Notes: generated by a model from the sequence alone, not told the origin. Shown: positions 1 to 9,610, counted from the first letter of the stretch. The stretch: DNA of 64,000 bases from Paraflavisolibacter caeni (GCF_025628885.1 NZ_JAOTIF010000001.1:124001-188000); one strand, 5' to 3'. Made by a program: numbers and translations.

Positions 1-351
1 ACTGCTTCGGAGCGAATTACAGCAGTGTTTCTTGAATTGCTGGAACGCCAGTTTCCAATTGAAACTACAGAGCGTCCATTAGAGTTAAAGACAGCACAGG
101 ATTTTGCAAAGACCTTGTTTGTTCACGTTAATTATTTAAACAGTTCTGTAAAGGAAGTCACCGGCAAACCTACCACGGCTCACATAGCCGACCGAATTAT
201 CAGCGAGGCAAAAGCACTGCTGCAACATACGACCTGGAGCATTGCTGAAATTGCTTATGCCCTTGGTTTTGAATATCCTACCTACTTCAACAACTTCTTT
301 AAAAAGAAAACAGGTGAAATACCAAAGTCTGTACGATTAGCCCACCTTTGA
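1..351 (+). CDS. AraC-family transcriptional regulator, C-terminal part (5' end outside window)
   Basis: The frame is open from base 1, so the gene begins upstream of the window and only about 116 C-terminal residues are seen. They form the double helix-turn-helix DNA-binding domain of AraC/XylS regulators. The first HTH lies around the stretch reading AQDFAKTLFVHVNYL and the second around SIAEIAYALGFEYPTYF, followed by the usual FKKKTGEIPKSVR end. The effector-binding domain is not visible, so the inducer is unknown. It lies 86 bp upstream of a co-directed hydrolase/SDR/SnoaL set, which it may control; that link is inferred from position only. An internal GTG at 25 would give a shorter product but cuts into the family fold and is unlikely to be the true start. 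Confidence 0.85.
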   Translation, partial: TASERITAVFLELLERQFPIETTERPLELKTAQDFAKTLFVHVNYLNSSVKEVTGKPTTAHIADRIISEAKALLQHTTWSIAEIAYALGFEYPTYFNNFFKKKTGEIPKSVRLAHL

Positions 352-437
352 TTTTTATACTTTTTCCTTTGTTTTTCATTATTTATTGGTCAGGGTTATT
401 GTGAGCTTTGCATCATTAATCAGATAAAACAATAAAT

Positions 438-1436
438 ATGAAATCAAAAATCTTCTTAGTAGCACTTTTAGCTACGCTAACAGCAGGATTAAAAGCAACC
501 GCACAAACATCGGCAGGAAAGAATACAACCGTTCAGGCTGTAACATTCAAAAAAGACAATTTGAACTTGGCAGGTAATGTTTACTTACCGGCTGGATTTG
601 ATAAAAACAAAAAGTATCCTGCTATCGTAGTTGTACACCCAGGTGGTGGCGTAAAGGAACAAACAGCAGGTTTGTATGCACAGCAGCTTGCAGAAAATGG
701 TTTTGTGGCACTTGCCTTTGATGCTTCACATCAAGGAGCAAGTGAGGGATTACCTCGTTTTCTCGACAACCCTATGAACCGTGTAGGAGACATTTACAGT
801 GCAGTGGATTATCTTGTTACCCTTCCTTATGTTGATGCGGCTTGCATCGGTGGCATGGGTATTTGTGCCGGCAGTGGAACAACAGTAAAAGCAGCAATGA
901 CTGAACGCCGCATCAAAGCTCTTGCAACTGTAAGTGCTGTAGATGTAGGCGCAGCAACTCGCAAAGGCTGGGATGGTAAGGCGTCAGCGGCAGAACAGAT
1001 TGCGATACTTGAAGCAGTTGCTAAGCAGCGTACAGCAGAAGCAACAGGAACTGCACCCGTTTATGTGCCCTATGTGCCGGAAGTAGGAGACAAAACAGCA
1101 CCTCTGGACTTGCAAGAAGCTGCCGACTATTATCGTACCTCTCGGGGCGGGCATCCAAACTCACAAAACAAGATGCTGCTAACGAGCCTTCCCTACCTTG
1201 TTTCATTCAACGGTTTCGATGGGGCAGACCAGCTACTAACACAACCTTTGTTATTAATTGCCGGAAGTGAAGCAGGTTCTTTATGGCACAGCCAGGAACT
1301 TATCACAAAGGCTGCTTCTAAAGACAAAGAATTGTTTATCATAAAAGGTGCAACTCACATGGACTTGTATGATGGCAAACAGTATGTACCACAGGTAACA
1401 AAGAAGTTGACAGGGTTTTTCGCTAAAAATCTTTAA
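438..1436 (+). CDS. Secreted alpha/beta hydrolase, dienelactone-hydrolase-like
   Basis: This 332-residue protein starts with a signal peptide (basic MKSK, then a hydrophobic run ending near ALA-type residue 22 before QTSAGK), so it is probably exported. The mature part has an alpha/beta-hydrolase fold: VVVHPGGG forms the oxyanion-loop region near residue 66, and GMGICAGSG near residues 140-148 is the nucleophile elbow. Cys143 sits where dienelactone hydrolases carry their catalytic Cys. The AGATHMDLYD segment near the C-terminus supplies the likely catalytic His. Relatives act on esters or lactones; the substrate cannot be told. The start of the SDR gene follows after 10 bp, indicating co-transcription. 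Confidence 0.8.
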   Translation: MKSKIFLVALLATLTAGLKATAQTSAGKNTTVQAVTFKKDNLNLAGNVYLPAGFDKNKKYPAIVVVHPGGGVKEQTAGLYAQQLAENGFVALAFDASHQGASEGLPRFLDNPMNRVGDIYSAVDYLVTLPYVDAACIGGMGICAGSGTTVKAAMTERRIKALATVSAVDVGAATRKGWDGKASAAEQIAILEAVAKQRTAEATGTAPVYVPYVPEVGDKTAPLDLQEAADYYRTSRGGHPNSQNKMLLTSLPYLVSFNGFDGADQLLTQPLLLIAGSEAGSLWHSQELITKAASKDKELFIIKGATHMDLYDGKQYVPQVTKKLTGFFAKNL

Positions 1437-1446
1437 AATAAAAATC

Positions 1447-2280
1447 ATGGATAGTAAAGTTTGGCTCATAACCGGTGCAGGTCGTGGTATGGGCGTAGAT
1501 ATTACAAAAGCTGCTTTGAAAGCAGGTCATAAAGTGGTGGCAACTGGTCGAAATATTGACAGTGTTGCTAAAGCATTGGGTGAAGACGAAAACCTTTTGA
1601 TTGTAAAGCTGGATGTTACTAAGCAGGCAGATGCCGATGCTGCCGTGAATGCAGCGGTTGAAAAGTTTGGTAGGATTGATGTATTGGTAAACAATGCTGC
1701 AAACTTTATTGCAGGTTTCTTTGAGGAATTAACACAAGAGGAAATCGGGCAACAATTACAGACAAGTTTAATTGGTCCTATGATTGTAACCCGTGCCGTT
1801 TTGCCAATTATGCGTAAGCAACGTTCAGGGCATATCATAGCAATTTCTTCTACTGCTGGTCTAACCAGTTTAGAGTTCTGTAGCGCATATTCGGCATCCA
1901 AGTTTGGATTGGAAGGATTTATACAGGCACTTCAAACAGAGGTTTCACCATTTGGCATAAATACCACGATTGTAAATCCTGGTTTCTTTAGAACAGAGTT
2001 GCTTACCGAGCAGTCAACAAAGTATGCTGATAATCCAATAGCAGACTACAGCGAAAAAAGAGAACAGCTAATGCAATTCTGGAAAGGTGCAAATGGTCAG
2101 CAGCCAGGTGACCCGGCAAAATTGGCGCGGGCATTGGTAACGATTGCAAATGAGGAAAAGCCGCCGCTACGTTTCCTTGCAGGTGCTGATGCCGTAGGCA
2201 CAGCCGAGCAGGTAGCTACAACCCTTCAACAGCAAGCGAATGCCTATCGTGAACTATCCAGTTCTATGGCATTTGCTTAA
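1447..2280 (+). CDS. Short-chain dehydrogenase/reductase (SDR family oxidoreductase)
   Basis: This is a classical SDR of 277 residues. The cofactor motif TGAGRGMG lies at residues 9-16, NNAA lies near residue 83, the catalytic Ser is in ISSTAG near 135, and the Tyr-Lys pair is in YSASK (Tyr148, Lys152). The Arg after the glycine motif (TGRN near residue 33) suggests NADP(H) use, which is inference. The protein would interconvert an alcohol and a carbonyl in the cytoplasm; the substrate is unknown. It sits between the hydrolase (10 bp upstream) and the SnoaL-like gene (57 bp downstream), a set often seen together with an AraC regulator. Confidence 0.88.
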   Translation: MDSKVWLITGAGRGMGVDITKAALKAGHKVVATGRNIDSVAKALGEDENLLIVKLDVTKQADADAAVNAAVEKFGRIDVLVNNAANFIAGFFEELTQEEIGQQLQTSLIGPMIVTRAVLPIMRKQRSGHIIAISSTAGLTSLEFCSAYSASKFGLEGFIQALQTEVSPFGINTTIVNPGFFRTELLTEQSTKYADNPIADYSEKREQLMQFWKGANGQQPGDPAKLARALVTIANEEKPPLRFLAGADAVGTAEQVATTLQQQANAYRELSSSMAFA

Positions 2281-2337
2281 TTGAAGCAAAGGGAGGTGTG
2301 TGGAAGGTAATTTTTTGTCCAAATAACTTAAATCATT

Positions 2338-2757
2338 ATGTCAATAGAAAACAACATACAATTGATAAAACGCTTTGTAGCGTTCATCAATACTGCAAAC
2401 GAAAAACTTGCGGAAGAACTTATTAGTACGGATGCGAAATTTTATGTTCCGGGTCAGCCAGAGCCAATGCACGGACCTGGTGGCTATCTTTCCATTATTG
2501 GTATGATGAGAAGCGGATTTAGTGATATTCAATGGTCATTGGAAGATAAGGTTGTTGAGGAGAATAAAGTTGCTGCACGTTTTATTATGAGGGGAACACA
2601 CAATGGAATATTTTTTGGCGTGCCACCAACAGGAAAGACTATAACGGTTCAGGCTATAAACTTCTATCGCTTTTCTAATGGACAGATCGTTGAAGAATAT
2701 GGGCAACCGGATATGCTTGGATTACTTCAACAAATTGGAGCAATACCACAAGTATAG
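2338..2757 (+). CDS. SnoaL-like / ester cyclase family protein
   Basis: The 139-residue protein matches the NTF2-like SnoaL fold. It has an N-terminal helix (IQLIKRFVAFINTAN), a central YLSIIGMMRSGFSDIQWSLED segment, the HNGIFFGVPPTGKTI hairpin typical of ester-cyclase annotations, and a C-terminal strand ending IVEEYGQPDMLGLLQQIG. Family members are polyketide cyclases or small-molecule isomerases, but many have no known substrate. It is the last gene of the co-directed set that starts at 438. A structured stretch and a strong terminator follow. Confidence 0.75.
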   Translation: MSIENNIQLIKRFVAFINTANEKLAEELISTDAKFYVPGQPEPMHGPGGYLSIIGMMRSGFSDIQWSLEDKVVEENKVAARFIMRGTHNGIFFGVPPTGKTITVQAINFYRFSNGQIVEEYGQPDMLGLLQQIGAIPQV

Positions 2758-2954
2758 ATGAAATGTCTTAGAATGTGTGATGGAGTTAAATGCTCTGTCA
2801 CACTACACCTTTCAAGAATAGACCTCGAAAACCTCGAACGTTGCATGGGTCAGATTTACCCAGAAATGCCCAGTAAGGGACATAAATCCCGTAAATCTTG
2901 AAGTAAAAGGTTCGAGTTTTCAACCCTTGGGGCTACTAAAATAACCTCCAAAAA

Positions 2955-2992
2955 AGAGAGACCGCCCCATTTCTGAGGCGGTCTCTCTTTTT
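2955..2992 (+). terminator. Rho-independent terminator
   Basis: A 12-bp perfect stem (agagagaccgcc at 2955-2966 with ggcggtctctct at 2977-2988) has a 10-nt loop and runs into a T-tract at 2988-2992. It ends transcription from the 438-2757 gene set or from the structured region just upstream. Confidence 0.88.
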
Positions 2993-3060
2993 ATTCAACT
3001 ATATGTAATTGCTTATTTCATCCACCAAACCTTCTTGTTCATCCTTAAACAGAAAATAAA

Positions 3061-3096
3061 AAGCCGTCCCAAAATCACTTTTGAGACGGCTTTTTT
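3061..3096 (-). terminator. Bidirectional terminator at the end of the susC-susD unit
   Basis: The stem aagccgtc with gacggctt, extended by an AAAA/TTTT pair, is flanked by T-runs on the plus side and A-runs on the other. It lies 21 bp beyond the susD stop on the minus strand and can also back up the terminator at 2955 for plus-strand transcripts. Confidence 0.8.
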
Positions 3097-3116
3097 CATA
3101 AACAAACTGGAGTAAA

Positions 3117-4709
3117 TTATTTTTCTAACCAGATTTTAGTGCCATAAGAGTCAGAAGCACCAATTTCTGCTTTCCAATTTTCGAAATTATAATCCTGTTC
3201 CGAAGTAGGATAAGTGTAACGGTGATAAATACCGTAATTATTTTGCCAATAAGCATTATTGTTTAGATCTTTTGGCAAGTTGCCTCCGGTTCTTCTAAAC
3301 AAAGTCCAGATGTCATTGGGCTGACGCAAACCATCAATCCAAAGTTGTGTATAAATGCTCTTTAATGCTGCAGCCTCGTCGGTAAGGCTGTAGGCAACTT
3401 TTGGGTTAGCTAGCAGTGTAGCAAATTCAGTAGCCGTAGGAAGTGCGGCGGGTTTGTTAACTGTCCAGATGCCGCAATTCATTGCCTGTTGAATCCAGAA
3501 ATTGCAAGAGGCTTTTACACCGGCTTCATATTCATTTTTGGCAGTTGCTGAATTTTTTGTTACACCTAAACCTCTGTTGTAAATTTCTGCGCGGTAGAAA
3601 TGTACCTGGGCTGCTGTAATCCAAAGCTCCGGCATATACACTTTATCTTCATGGTAAAAGTTGAAAGGAGAATAAATGCATCCGGTGCCTTTGTTTGCCC
3701 AATTGGTAAAACGTCCCTGATCGTATGGGCCCCCGCCTTCAGATGGTGTGCTGGTAGTAGGGTTTTGAGGATACGCAACCCATTTACTTGCATTATTTCC
3801 TTCGAAGAAAACTTTACAACGTGGATCAAAAATACCACTGCCATCATCGTTATTGTTATTTGACATTTGATTCCACATGGTGGTACCAAGCCTGATATAC
3901 TGGTTGGCAGAAAAAGACCATGCATGCATTTCAAATACCAAACCTGGAGTTTTTGAAGGCCACAATCCTATATCCTCGCCATCAACGAGTAAAGGCTTAT
4001 TCAGGGCATCTGTAATTTGAGCAGATGCAAAGGCATTGTCTTTGTCATACATAGTAACTGCCGCACGCAGCCTGAGTGAATTTGCCAATTTCGTCCACTG
4101 GGCAATATTGTTCTTTAACAATGTTTCACTGCTTCCTAAAGAAATCTGGTCCGCGCTGGTACTGAAATTATTAACGGCCCATTTTAGATCATTGATACAG
4201 GATTTATAAATTACATCCTGCTTGTCATAAGCGGGCTTGTAATTTCCTGTTCCGTACTGTCCTCTACCTGCGTTAAAATAAGGAATGCTTCCAAAATTTT
4301 CAGTCATTTTGATGGTTCTGAAAGCACGGATCACCTTATTCATAGCCAAAATATTGGTCATTTTAGCTTTATCGGGACTTGCTGCAATAAGGGTATCAAT
4401 TTGCCTGGAATTGACCAGCATTTTATAATACGAATCCCACATTTCGTTCGAAGCATTTTCCATTCTGTAACCCGAACTTGCATACTGGGTAGCTTGCTGG
4501 GTTATTTCATAAATAAAGGAATGGTAAGTTGCCTGCTCCTGATAAGAATTTTGGCAAGTGGAAATATTATAATTAAACAAATCTCCTATAGAAGCTGAAG
4601 TGGGTTTATTATATGGTTTGTTCATTTCTTCAAACCCCTTGGTACAAGACGAAAGAGTATTGATACCGACAGCAACCATTACACCCAAGGTTAAAGTTTT
4701 TATGTTCAT
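3117..4709 (-). CDS. SusD/RagB-like outer-membrane nutrient-binding lipoprotein
   Basis: SusD-like proteins sit on the cell surface over a SusC channel and capture glycans or other oligomers. The start chosen is the ATG at 4709: it gives a lipoprotein signal peptide (MNIKTLTLG, then LSSC with Cys22 as lipidation site). The longer frame from 4766 adds 19 residues that spoil this signal. The 530-residue product has the features of the SusD-like family seen with Bacteroidota TonB receptors: an N-terminal helical part with TPR-like pairs (KMTNILAMNKVIRAFRTI) and the C-terminal LKSIYTQLWIDGLRQPNDIWTLFRRTG segment. It lies 156 bp downstream of the susC stop on the same strand, the usual order. The ligand is not deducible. 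Confidence 0.9.
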   Translation of the reverse strand: MNIKTLTLGVMVAVGINTLSSCTKGFEEMNKPYNKPTSASIGDLFNYNISTCQNSYQEQATYHSFIYEITQQATQYASSGYRMENASNEMWDSYYKMLVNSRQIDTLIAASPDKAKMTNILAMNKVIRAFRTIKMTENFGSIPYFNAGRGQYGTGNYKPAYDKQDVIYKSCINDLKWAVNNFSTSADQISLGSSETLLKNNIAQWTKLANSLRLRAAVTMYDKDNAFASAQITDALNKPLLVDGEDIGLWPSKTPGLVFEMHAWSFSANQYIRLGTTMWNQMSNNNNDDGSGIFDPRCKVFFEGNNASKWVAYPQNPTTSTPSEGGGPYDQGRFTNWANKGTGCIYSPFNFYHEDKVYMPELWITAAQVHFYRAEIYNRGLGVTKNSATAKNEYEAGVKASCNFWIQQAMNCGIWTVNKPAALPTATEFATLLANPKVAYSLTDEAAALKSIYTQLWIDGLRQPNDIWTLFRRTGGNLPKDLNNNAYWQNNYGIYHRYTYPTSEQDYNFENWKAEIGASDSYGTKIWLEK

Positions 4710-4865
4710 TTTTTTGACTTTTGATATAAAGCAGGTGGCTTGCATCAAAACTGTAATCGACAACAATTAATTATGGAAATAATTTCATCAACAATTCTGA
4801 AGCAAATCCTCCTGCAACATTTTAAATTTTCAAATAACTCATTTGATCGTTATAAATTCCCTGGC

Positions 4866-7800
4866 TTATAGTTTCACACGGACTGAAGCGCCAAAAGACC
4901 TTGTTCCAGGCAGTGAAGCCCATTGGAAACCTTGCATATTACCAGTACCAGAAACACCTTCAGGATTTAAATTATCAGGCAGTGTTTTGTAAAAATAGAA
5001 CAGGTCTCTGCCGATCAAAGAAACGCTCATGCCTTGCAGGAATTTGGAAGACTTGGCAATTTGAGCTGGCATATCATATGTTAATGACAATTCACGCAGC
5101 TTCACCCAGGTATTTTCAAACACGGCATTGCTTCTGGGCATATCCACGTTAGACCATGCAGCATACTGGCCTGCATATTTAAACATATAGTTTACGACAT
5201 CTGTATTCTTTTTGCCGTCTTCGAAAACGCCATCCAGAATTACACCATGATTGGCTTTAGTTCCATCAGGATACGTATAAGGCAAGCCGCCGCCATTTCT
5301 TTCAACTAGCGTTTCTGGAGCTTTACCTTCTCCCATAGCAGAAGCATAATCAAATGAATAAACATCACCACCCAATTTGAAATCAGTCAGGAAAGACAGA
5401 CTGAAATTTTTGTATTTGAAGTTATTACCCAATCCTCCGGTAAGCCAAGGAGTAGCATTACCAATAGGAACAACATCATTGGTGGTAACATATTGTGTAC
5501 CCACTACAGTGGTATTCGTATTATCCATCAGTCTTCTTACAACTTTTTGACCATTCAGGTATTTATAATCCAGACCGTAAATAGTACCAAATTGATCTCC
5601 CACTTTGGCATACATAACAGCGCCTGTGCGGGAGCCAAATACTGTTCCCAGGTAATATTTATCAATACCTTCTGATAGAGAAAGCACTTTGTTGTTATTA
5701 TGGGCTCCATTCAAAGTAAGCATCCATTCAAAGTCACGACTGCGAACAGGCGTTGCTCTCACGATGAACTCTATACCATTGTTTTGCATCGCACCTGTGT
5801 TGAATGTCTTGTTCTGGAAACCAGAAGAAAGCGCTAAAGGTGCACTTAAGATTTGACTGGTTGATTTAATCCTGTAATAGGTAAAGTCAAGAGAAAGCCT
5901 GTTTTTTAAGAAAGCTAACTGCGTACCAAATTCAACTGATTTTGAACGCTGGGGTTCCAGGTTAATGGGACGCAAATTAGATTCGAGGTATCTTGTTACT
6001 ACCCCACCAAATGTGCCGGAATTATATAAAGCTGTCGTGTTATAAGGTGTAGTACCGTTGGCACTTCCTGCATAAGCAACGCGTAATTTACCGTAGTCTA
6101 GCCAGTTTTGAACCGATTTTAAGTGTTCAGTAAATGCATAGCTCAAACTGGTTGCAGGATAAAAATAAGAGGCGCTTTTGATTGGCAATGTAGATGACCA
6201 GTCGTTACGGCCAGTTACTTCCAAAAACAGGTAGTTTTTGTATGCCAGGTTCATCAAACCGTAAACAGAATTGATTTTGCTTTCCAGCCTGTAATAAGTA
6301 GGCAACCAGCCAGCATTAACCGTAGCTGTAGTATTGCTTAAATAATACAAATTGGGATTGGCAAAAGGTCCTGCGTTATTAGCAGATGAGCCTTCAAACT
6401 TGTTAGACCATGTACTTGTACCTACGCTTACATTGGCATCTAAGTCAGGCAGGATACCATTTTTGTGAGCAGTAGCTAAAAATTCGCCAGAAACAGTATA
6501 GTCCTTGTTCATTTCTAAGCCGTAGCTTCCTTGGTACCCGGCTGCATCAATAGGAGTGTTCTTTGTCTCAAATTTATTGGTAGACATGTCAATACCTGTT
6601 CTTCCCATCAAATTCAACCAGGGAGTTACTTCGGCATTCAGTTTTAAAGAACCGATTAGCTGATCCCTGTTCAGTGTTGTATTTTCCTCAAATGTGTGCC
6701 ACCACAAATTTGAATAACTGCTATAAGGATAACTCATAGGATATTGAGAGTTATCAAACTTATTCTTAGACCCATCAGCATTTTTGTACACATTGCGTTC
6801 AATCTGTGTATAATCTGCAGGGAAACCATACGTCAGGAACTTACTAATACTGTTGTTATCACCCAAACTTGGCGTGTTTTTCCTGGAATAGTTGGTATAC
6901 GTAACAACAGTTTCAGCTTTTAACTTTTTCGAAATATTCAAATTTGAACCCGTGTTAATAGAAGATTGCTTGTATCCGGAATTGGGAATAATGGATTTGT
7001 TTTCAGAATGATTGAGTGAAACCCTCAAAGCACCCAAATCCCCACCGGTTGAAAAAGCAACGTTATGTGTTGTTGTATTTCCGGTATTGAAAAATGATTT
7101 GGCTGCATTTGGATCGGGGGAATAAGGTCGTTTTTGGCCATCCCACCATATAATTTCCTGGCCATTCATCTTTGCACCCCAGGAAAGTCCGGCTCCTGGC
7201 CAACTAAAATAATCCCAATAGTTTTTACCACCAGGCAAAGGACCAAACTGGGTAAACTTATCATTTACGCCAGAGCCTGACCATGGAGCTTCTGCGGGGT
7301 AGCGATAATTGCCATTAGCATCTTTGGGTAATTTTTTACTTTCATCGGCAGTCCATAGCCCAATGGCACCACCACTACCATACTGATCCTGGTAGTCTTG
7401 GAACAAATAAGCTTTTGTAAACCTGGTAGAGAATGAATATTCAACACCAAATCCTGATTTTTTTGAACCTTTTTTGGTTGTAATTAATACCACACCATTT
7501 GCACCACGGGCGCCATACATAGCCGCAGCTGTGGGTCCTTTCAAAACGTTCACATCTTCAATATCTTCACTGTTGATAAAGTTCAACCGACTACCCCAGT
7601 CAGTTTGAGTACCACCTACATCCGGAGTACCATAAGATGCGGTTGCTACATTAAAACCTGTACCGTCGCTTTGCTTTAAGCCCATTTGCCCATCTGAGAG
7701 GGGAACACCATCCACAACATAAAGCGGTTGGTTGTTACCAAACAGAACATTGTTTCCCCTGATCACAACTCTTTGAGAACTACCTTCAACACCATTGGGT

Positions 7801-8268
7801 ACTGTAATATTTAAGCCTGCTACTTTGCCCATTAACCCCTGAGAGATGTTTGGGGGGAGCAACTTTAACCAAATCCTTTGCATCCACTTTTTGTACTGAA
7901 TAACCAACAGCTTTGGCTTCTCTTTTAATGCCCAATGCGGTTACTACTACGGCCTCATTGATTTTTTCATCATTTTGTAAAATGATCGTAATTGGGTTTC
8001 CGGAAGCTACCGATTCCTGTGCTGCGAAACCAATCGAACTAAAAATCAGGACTGCATTATCGGCAACCTCTTGTAGTTCAAAGTGTCCGTTAACATCGGC
8101 TGCTACTGATTTTTTGGTGCCTTTCACATTAATTGTTGCACCGGGTATAATATTACCCTGGTTGTCTTTAACTATACCCGTTACGGTTAGTTTTTTTTGT
8201 CCATATGCAAGCATGCCTCCAACACTGAATAGCATGACAAGCAGTAGTCGTTTTGTTGTTTTGATCAT
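4866..8268 (-). pseudogene. SusC-family TonB-dependent receptor, frame broken by one base
   Basis: This is the outer-membrane channel partner of the SusD gene. The first piece (ATG at 8268) encodes a signal peptide, a carboxypeptidase-D-like domain (VTGIVKDNQGNIIPGATINV) and the start of the plug (EAVVVTALGIKREAKAVGYS). The second piece continues from GLMGKVAGLNITVPNG through QPLYVVDGVP and the SusC-type plug to the 22-strand barrel, ending in a typical ARGASVRVKL-like tail (GASVRVKL). The two frames join at a run of six C on the coding strand (G at 7852-7857). Five Cs would read VAPPNISQGL and restore one 1133-residue receptor, the normal length. As written, the first frame stops at 7786. 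It is either a sequencing slip or a real homopolymer mutation. Confidence 0.85.
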
Positions 8269-8772
8269 GTCGTTTTGTTTTATAGTACAGAGTTTACACT
8301 TATTAAAATGCACAGGATCTTAAGTGTTATAATTCTTTTTTATTGAGTTTTTATGTTCATTTACTGCTAGCGCCACTACTCCATTGAACTCTATCCAACG
8401 CTCTGGATCTGATAATTCCATTACTGTTTTTTCGGTTAGTCGTGGCATTTAATACACGCTGATAAATTGTTGGAAGGTGCCTGCCAAATGCGTCCGGCTC
8501 ACTCCTGTTACCATTTATAGTCACTTCCGGATTTTTTATATGTTTGAGTATAACAGCTTGTTTCAAGCAACATCAAAATGTAGCTCGGCCAGTACAATAA
8601 GGCCATTGCTATTATTGATGCGTACTGAAATCCTTAAATTTTTCGATGATTAAACTGTGATGCTTTGTTGCCCGCTTCACTAAATGACTTTCCTAATACC
8701 ATCAAGCCGGGCATGCTAGTCCCAATATCTGGAATAACAACCCGCTAACAGGCTAGTACATGGCAACAGTTG

Positions 8773-9003
8773 CTATTTGTTATTATCTGGTTTAAAGGAA
8801 ACTTTTATTTGTATGTAGCCATTGGCGGAGTGAGCAAAGCCGGTTCCAATTACATATTCGTATTTGAATGGCTTTTTCAATACCCTGGTCGTTGACGGAA
8901 TGCTTTTTTCAATTTGTTCGCTTGTAGACGTGCTGAGGAGCGCTTGCTCAAAATAGGGCTGTCGTATTAGCTTTCTACGACAATAGGGATTTTTATATGG
9001 CAT
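8773..9003 (-). CDS. Hypothetical small protein (weak candidate)
   Basis: An ATG at 9003 opens a 76-residue frame; a TTG at 9033 would add ten residues. The product is basic at its start (PYKNPYCRRKLIRQPYF). It ends in alternating, strand-like residues (KYEYVIGTGFAHSANGYIQIKVSF). I recognise no family and see no signal peptide or membrane helix. It stands alone in a gene-poor interval, so it may be a remnant or a chance frame. Confidence 0.25.
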   Translation of the reverse strand: MPYKNPYCRRKLIRQPYFEQALLSTSTSEQIEKSIPSTTRVLKKPFKYEYVIGTGFAHSANGYIQIKVSFKPDNNK

Positions 9004-9379
9004 AAGCTTTCGTTCGTTCAATGTTTTTAGCAATCTCGTTAATTAGGACAGCAAGATCGGAATAATTTCACAAACTTTTATAAAAAAATTAAAAACAACA
9101 AATGAAATAATAATTTATTTAAAAAGTTGCAAAACAACTAAATAAACTTTAATGTATAATTCCTCAGATAAAACCGCTAATACATTGATTATTAACTTTT
9201 GAAGTAACCCCACCTAATGAAAACACTGCACTTCAACCTCCTTATCTAAGCCGTACCTGGGCTATCCGTCTAAAATTTAATTACTTCAACATCCCTAATC
9301 CCCCAACCCCGCCTCCAAAATTCTAAATCCCCTCTATCATTATCATCTTCCCTCTCCCCATTCGTCATTCCAATTGTAC

Positions 9380-9610
9380 CTTATAGTAATCTTATAGAAA
9401 ACTTACAGTAAAGTTATAGTAAACATATAGTAGAGTTATAGTAAACATCAGCCGTACATGCTAAGTACATCCTCCCTGTATACTCCTCGACCACTCCGTA
9501 TCTACCATATACCCACGACTTACTATCCCCTTTATCTAACCGACCATGCCTTCCGCATACCTGAAGCACACCTGAAGCATACTTACAGCATACCTGAAGC
9601 ACGAAACAGC
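9380..9610. repeat. Degenerate 11-bp periodic tandem array
   Basis: Six clear units run from 9380 to 9445 (for example CTTATAGTAAT, CTTACAGTAAA, GTTATAGTAAA twice). Four clear units run from 9556 to 9599 (CATACCTGAAG twice, CACACCTGAAG, CATACTTACAG). The second block starts exactly 16 x 11 bp after the first. The 110 bp between can be cut into 11-mers of which several also begin with CAT (9446, 9457, 9468, 9545). Both blocks contain the core CTTACAG, at a shift of 4 bp. Eleven bases is close to one helical turn and is not a multiple of three, so selection on protein is unlikely. Confidence 0.75.

Larger units (their letters stand above)
2758..3116. other. Gene-free interval with stacked RNA-like hairpins
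   Basis: No credible ORF lies here. A hairpin at 2775-2803 (GTGTGA pairing with TCACAC, plus GAG with CTC) follows the SnoaL stop. Next, 2828-2839 can pair with 2910-2920 (11 bp, one bulge) and enclose two perfect small hairpins: TGGGT/ACCCA at 2846-2862 and GGGA/TCCC at 2877-2890. Together these would form a three-way junction. Two strong terminators follow. The 2909-2938 segment resembles the end of a tRNA (GGTTCGAG, then GGGGCTACTA), but no proper T-arm forms. The role is unknown. Confidence 0.4.

Noticed and set aside
2828-2940. A tRNA or tmRNA ending in GGGGCTACTA
   Set aside because: The T-arm does not form (AAAGG with TTTCA do not pair) and no matching 5' acceptor strand is visible, so it is not called as an RNA gene.
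8357-8566. Short minus-strand open frame upstream of susC (69 residues), and an adjoining frame reading MELSDPERWIEFNGV
   Set aside because: Neither has a protein-like composition throughout or a recognisable fold; the fragments could be chance. A frameshifted remnant gene cannot be excluded but is not supported.
9414-9602. Minus-strand frame of 62 residues across the 11-bp array
   Set aside because: The 11-bp period is not a multiple of three, so the frame changes with every repeat. It is a by-product of the array.
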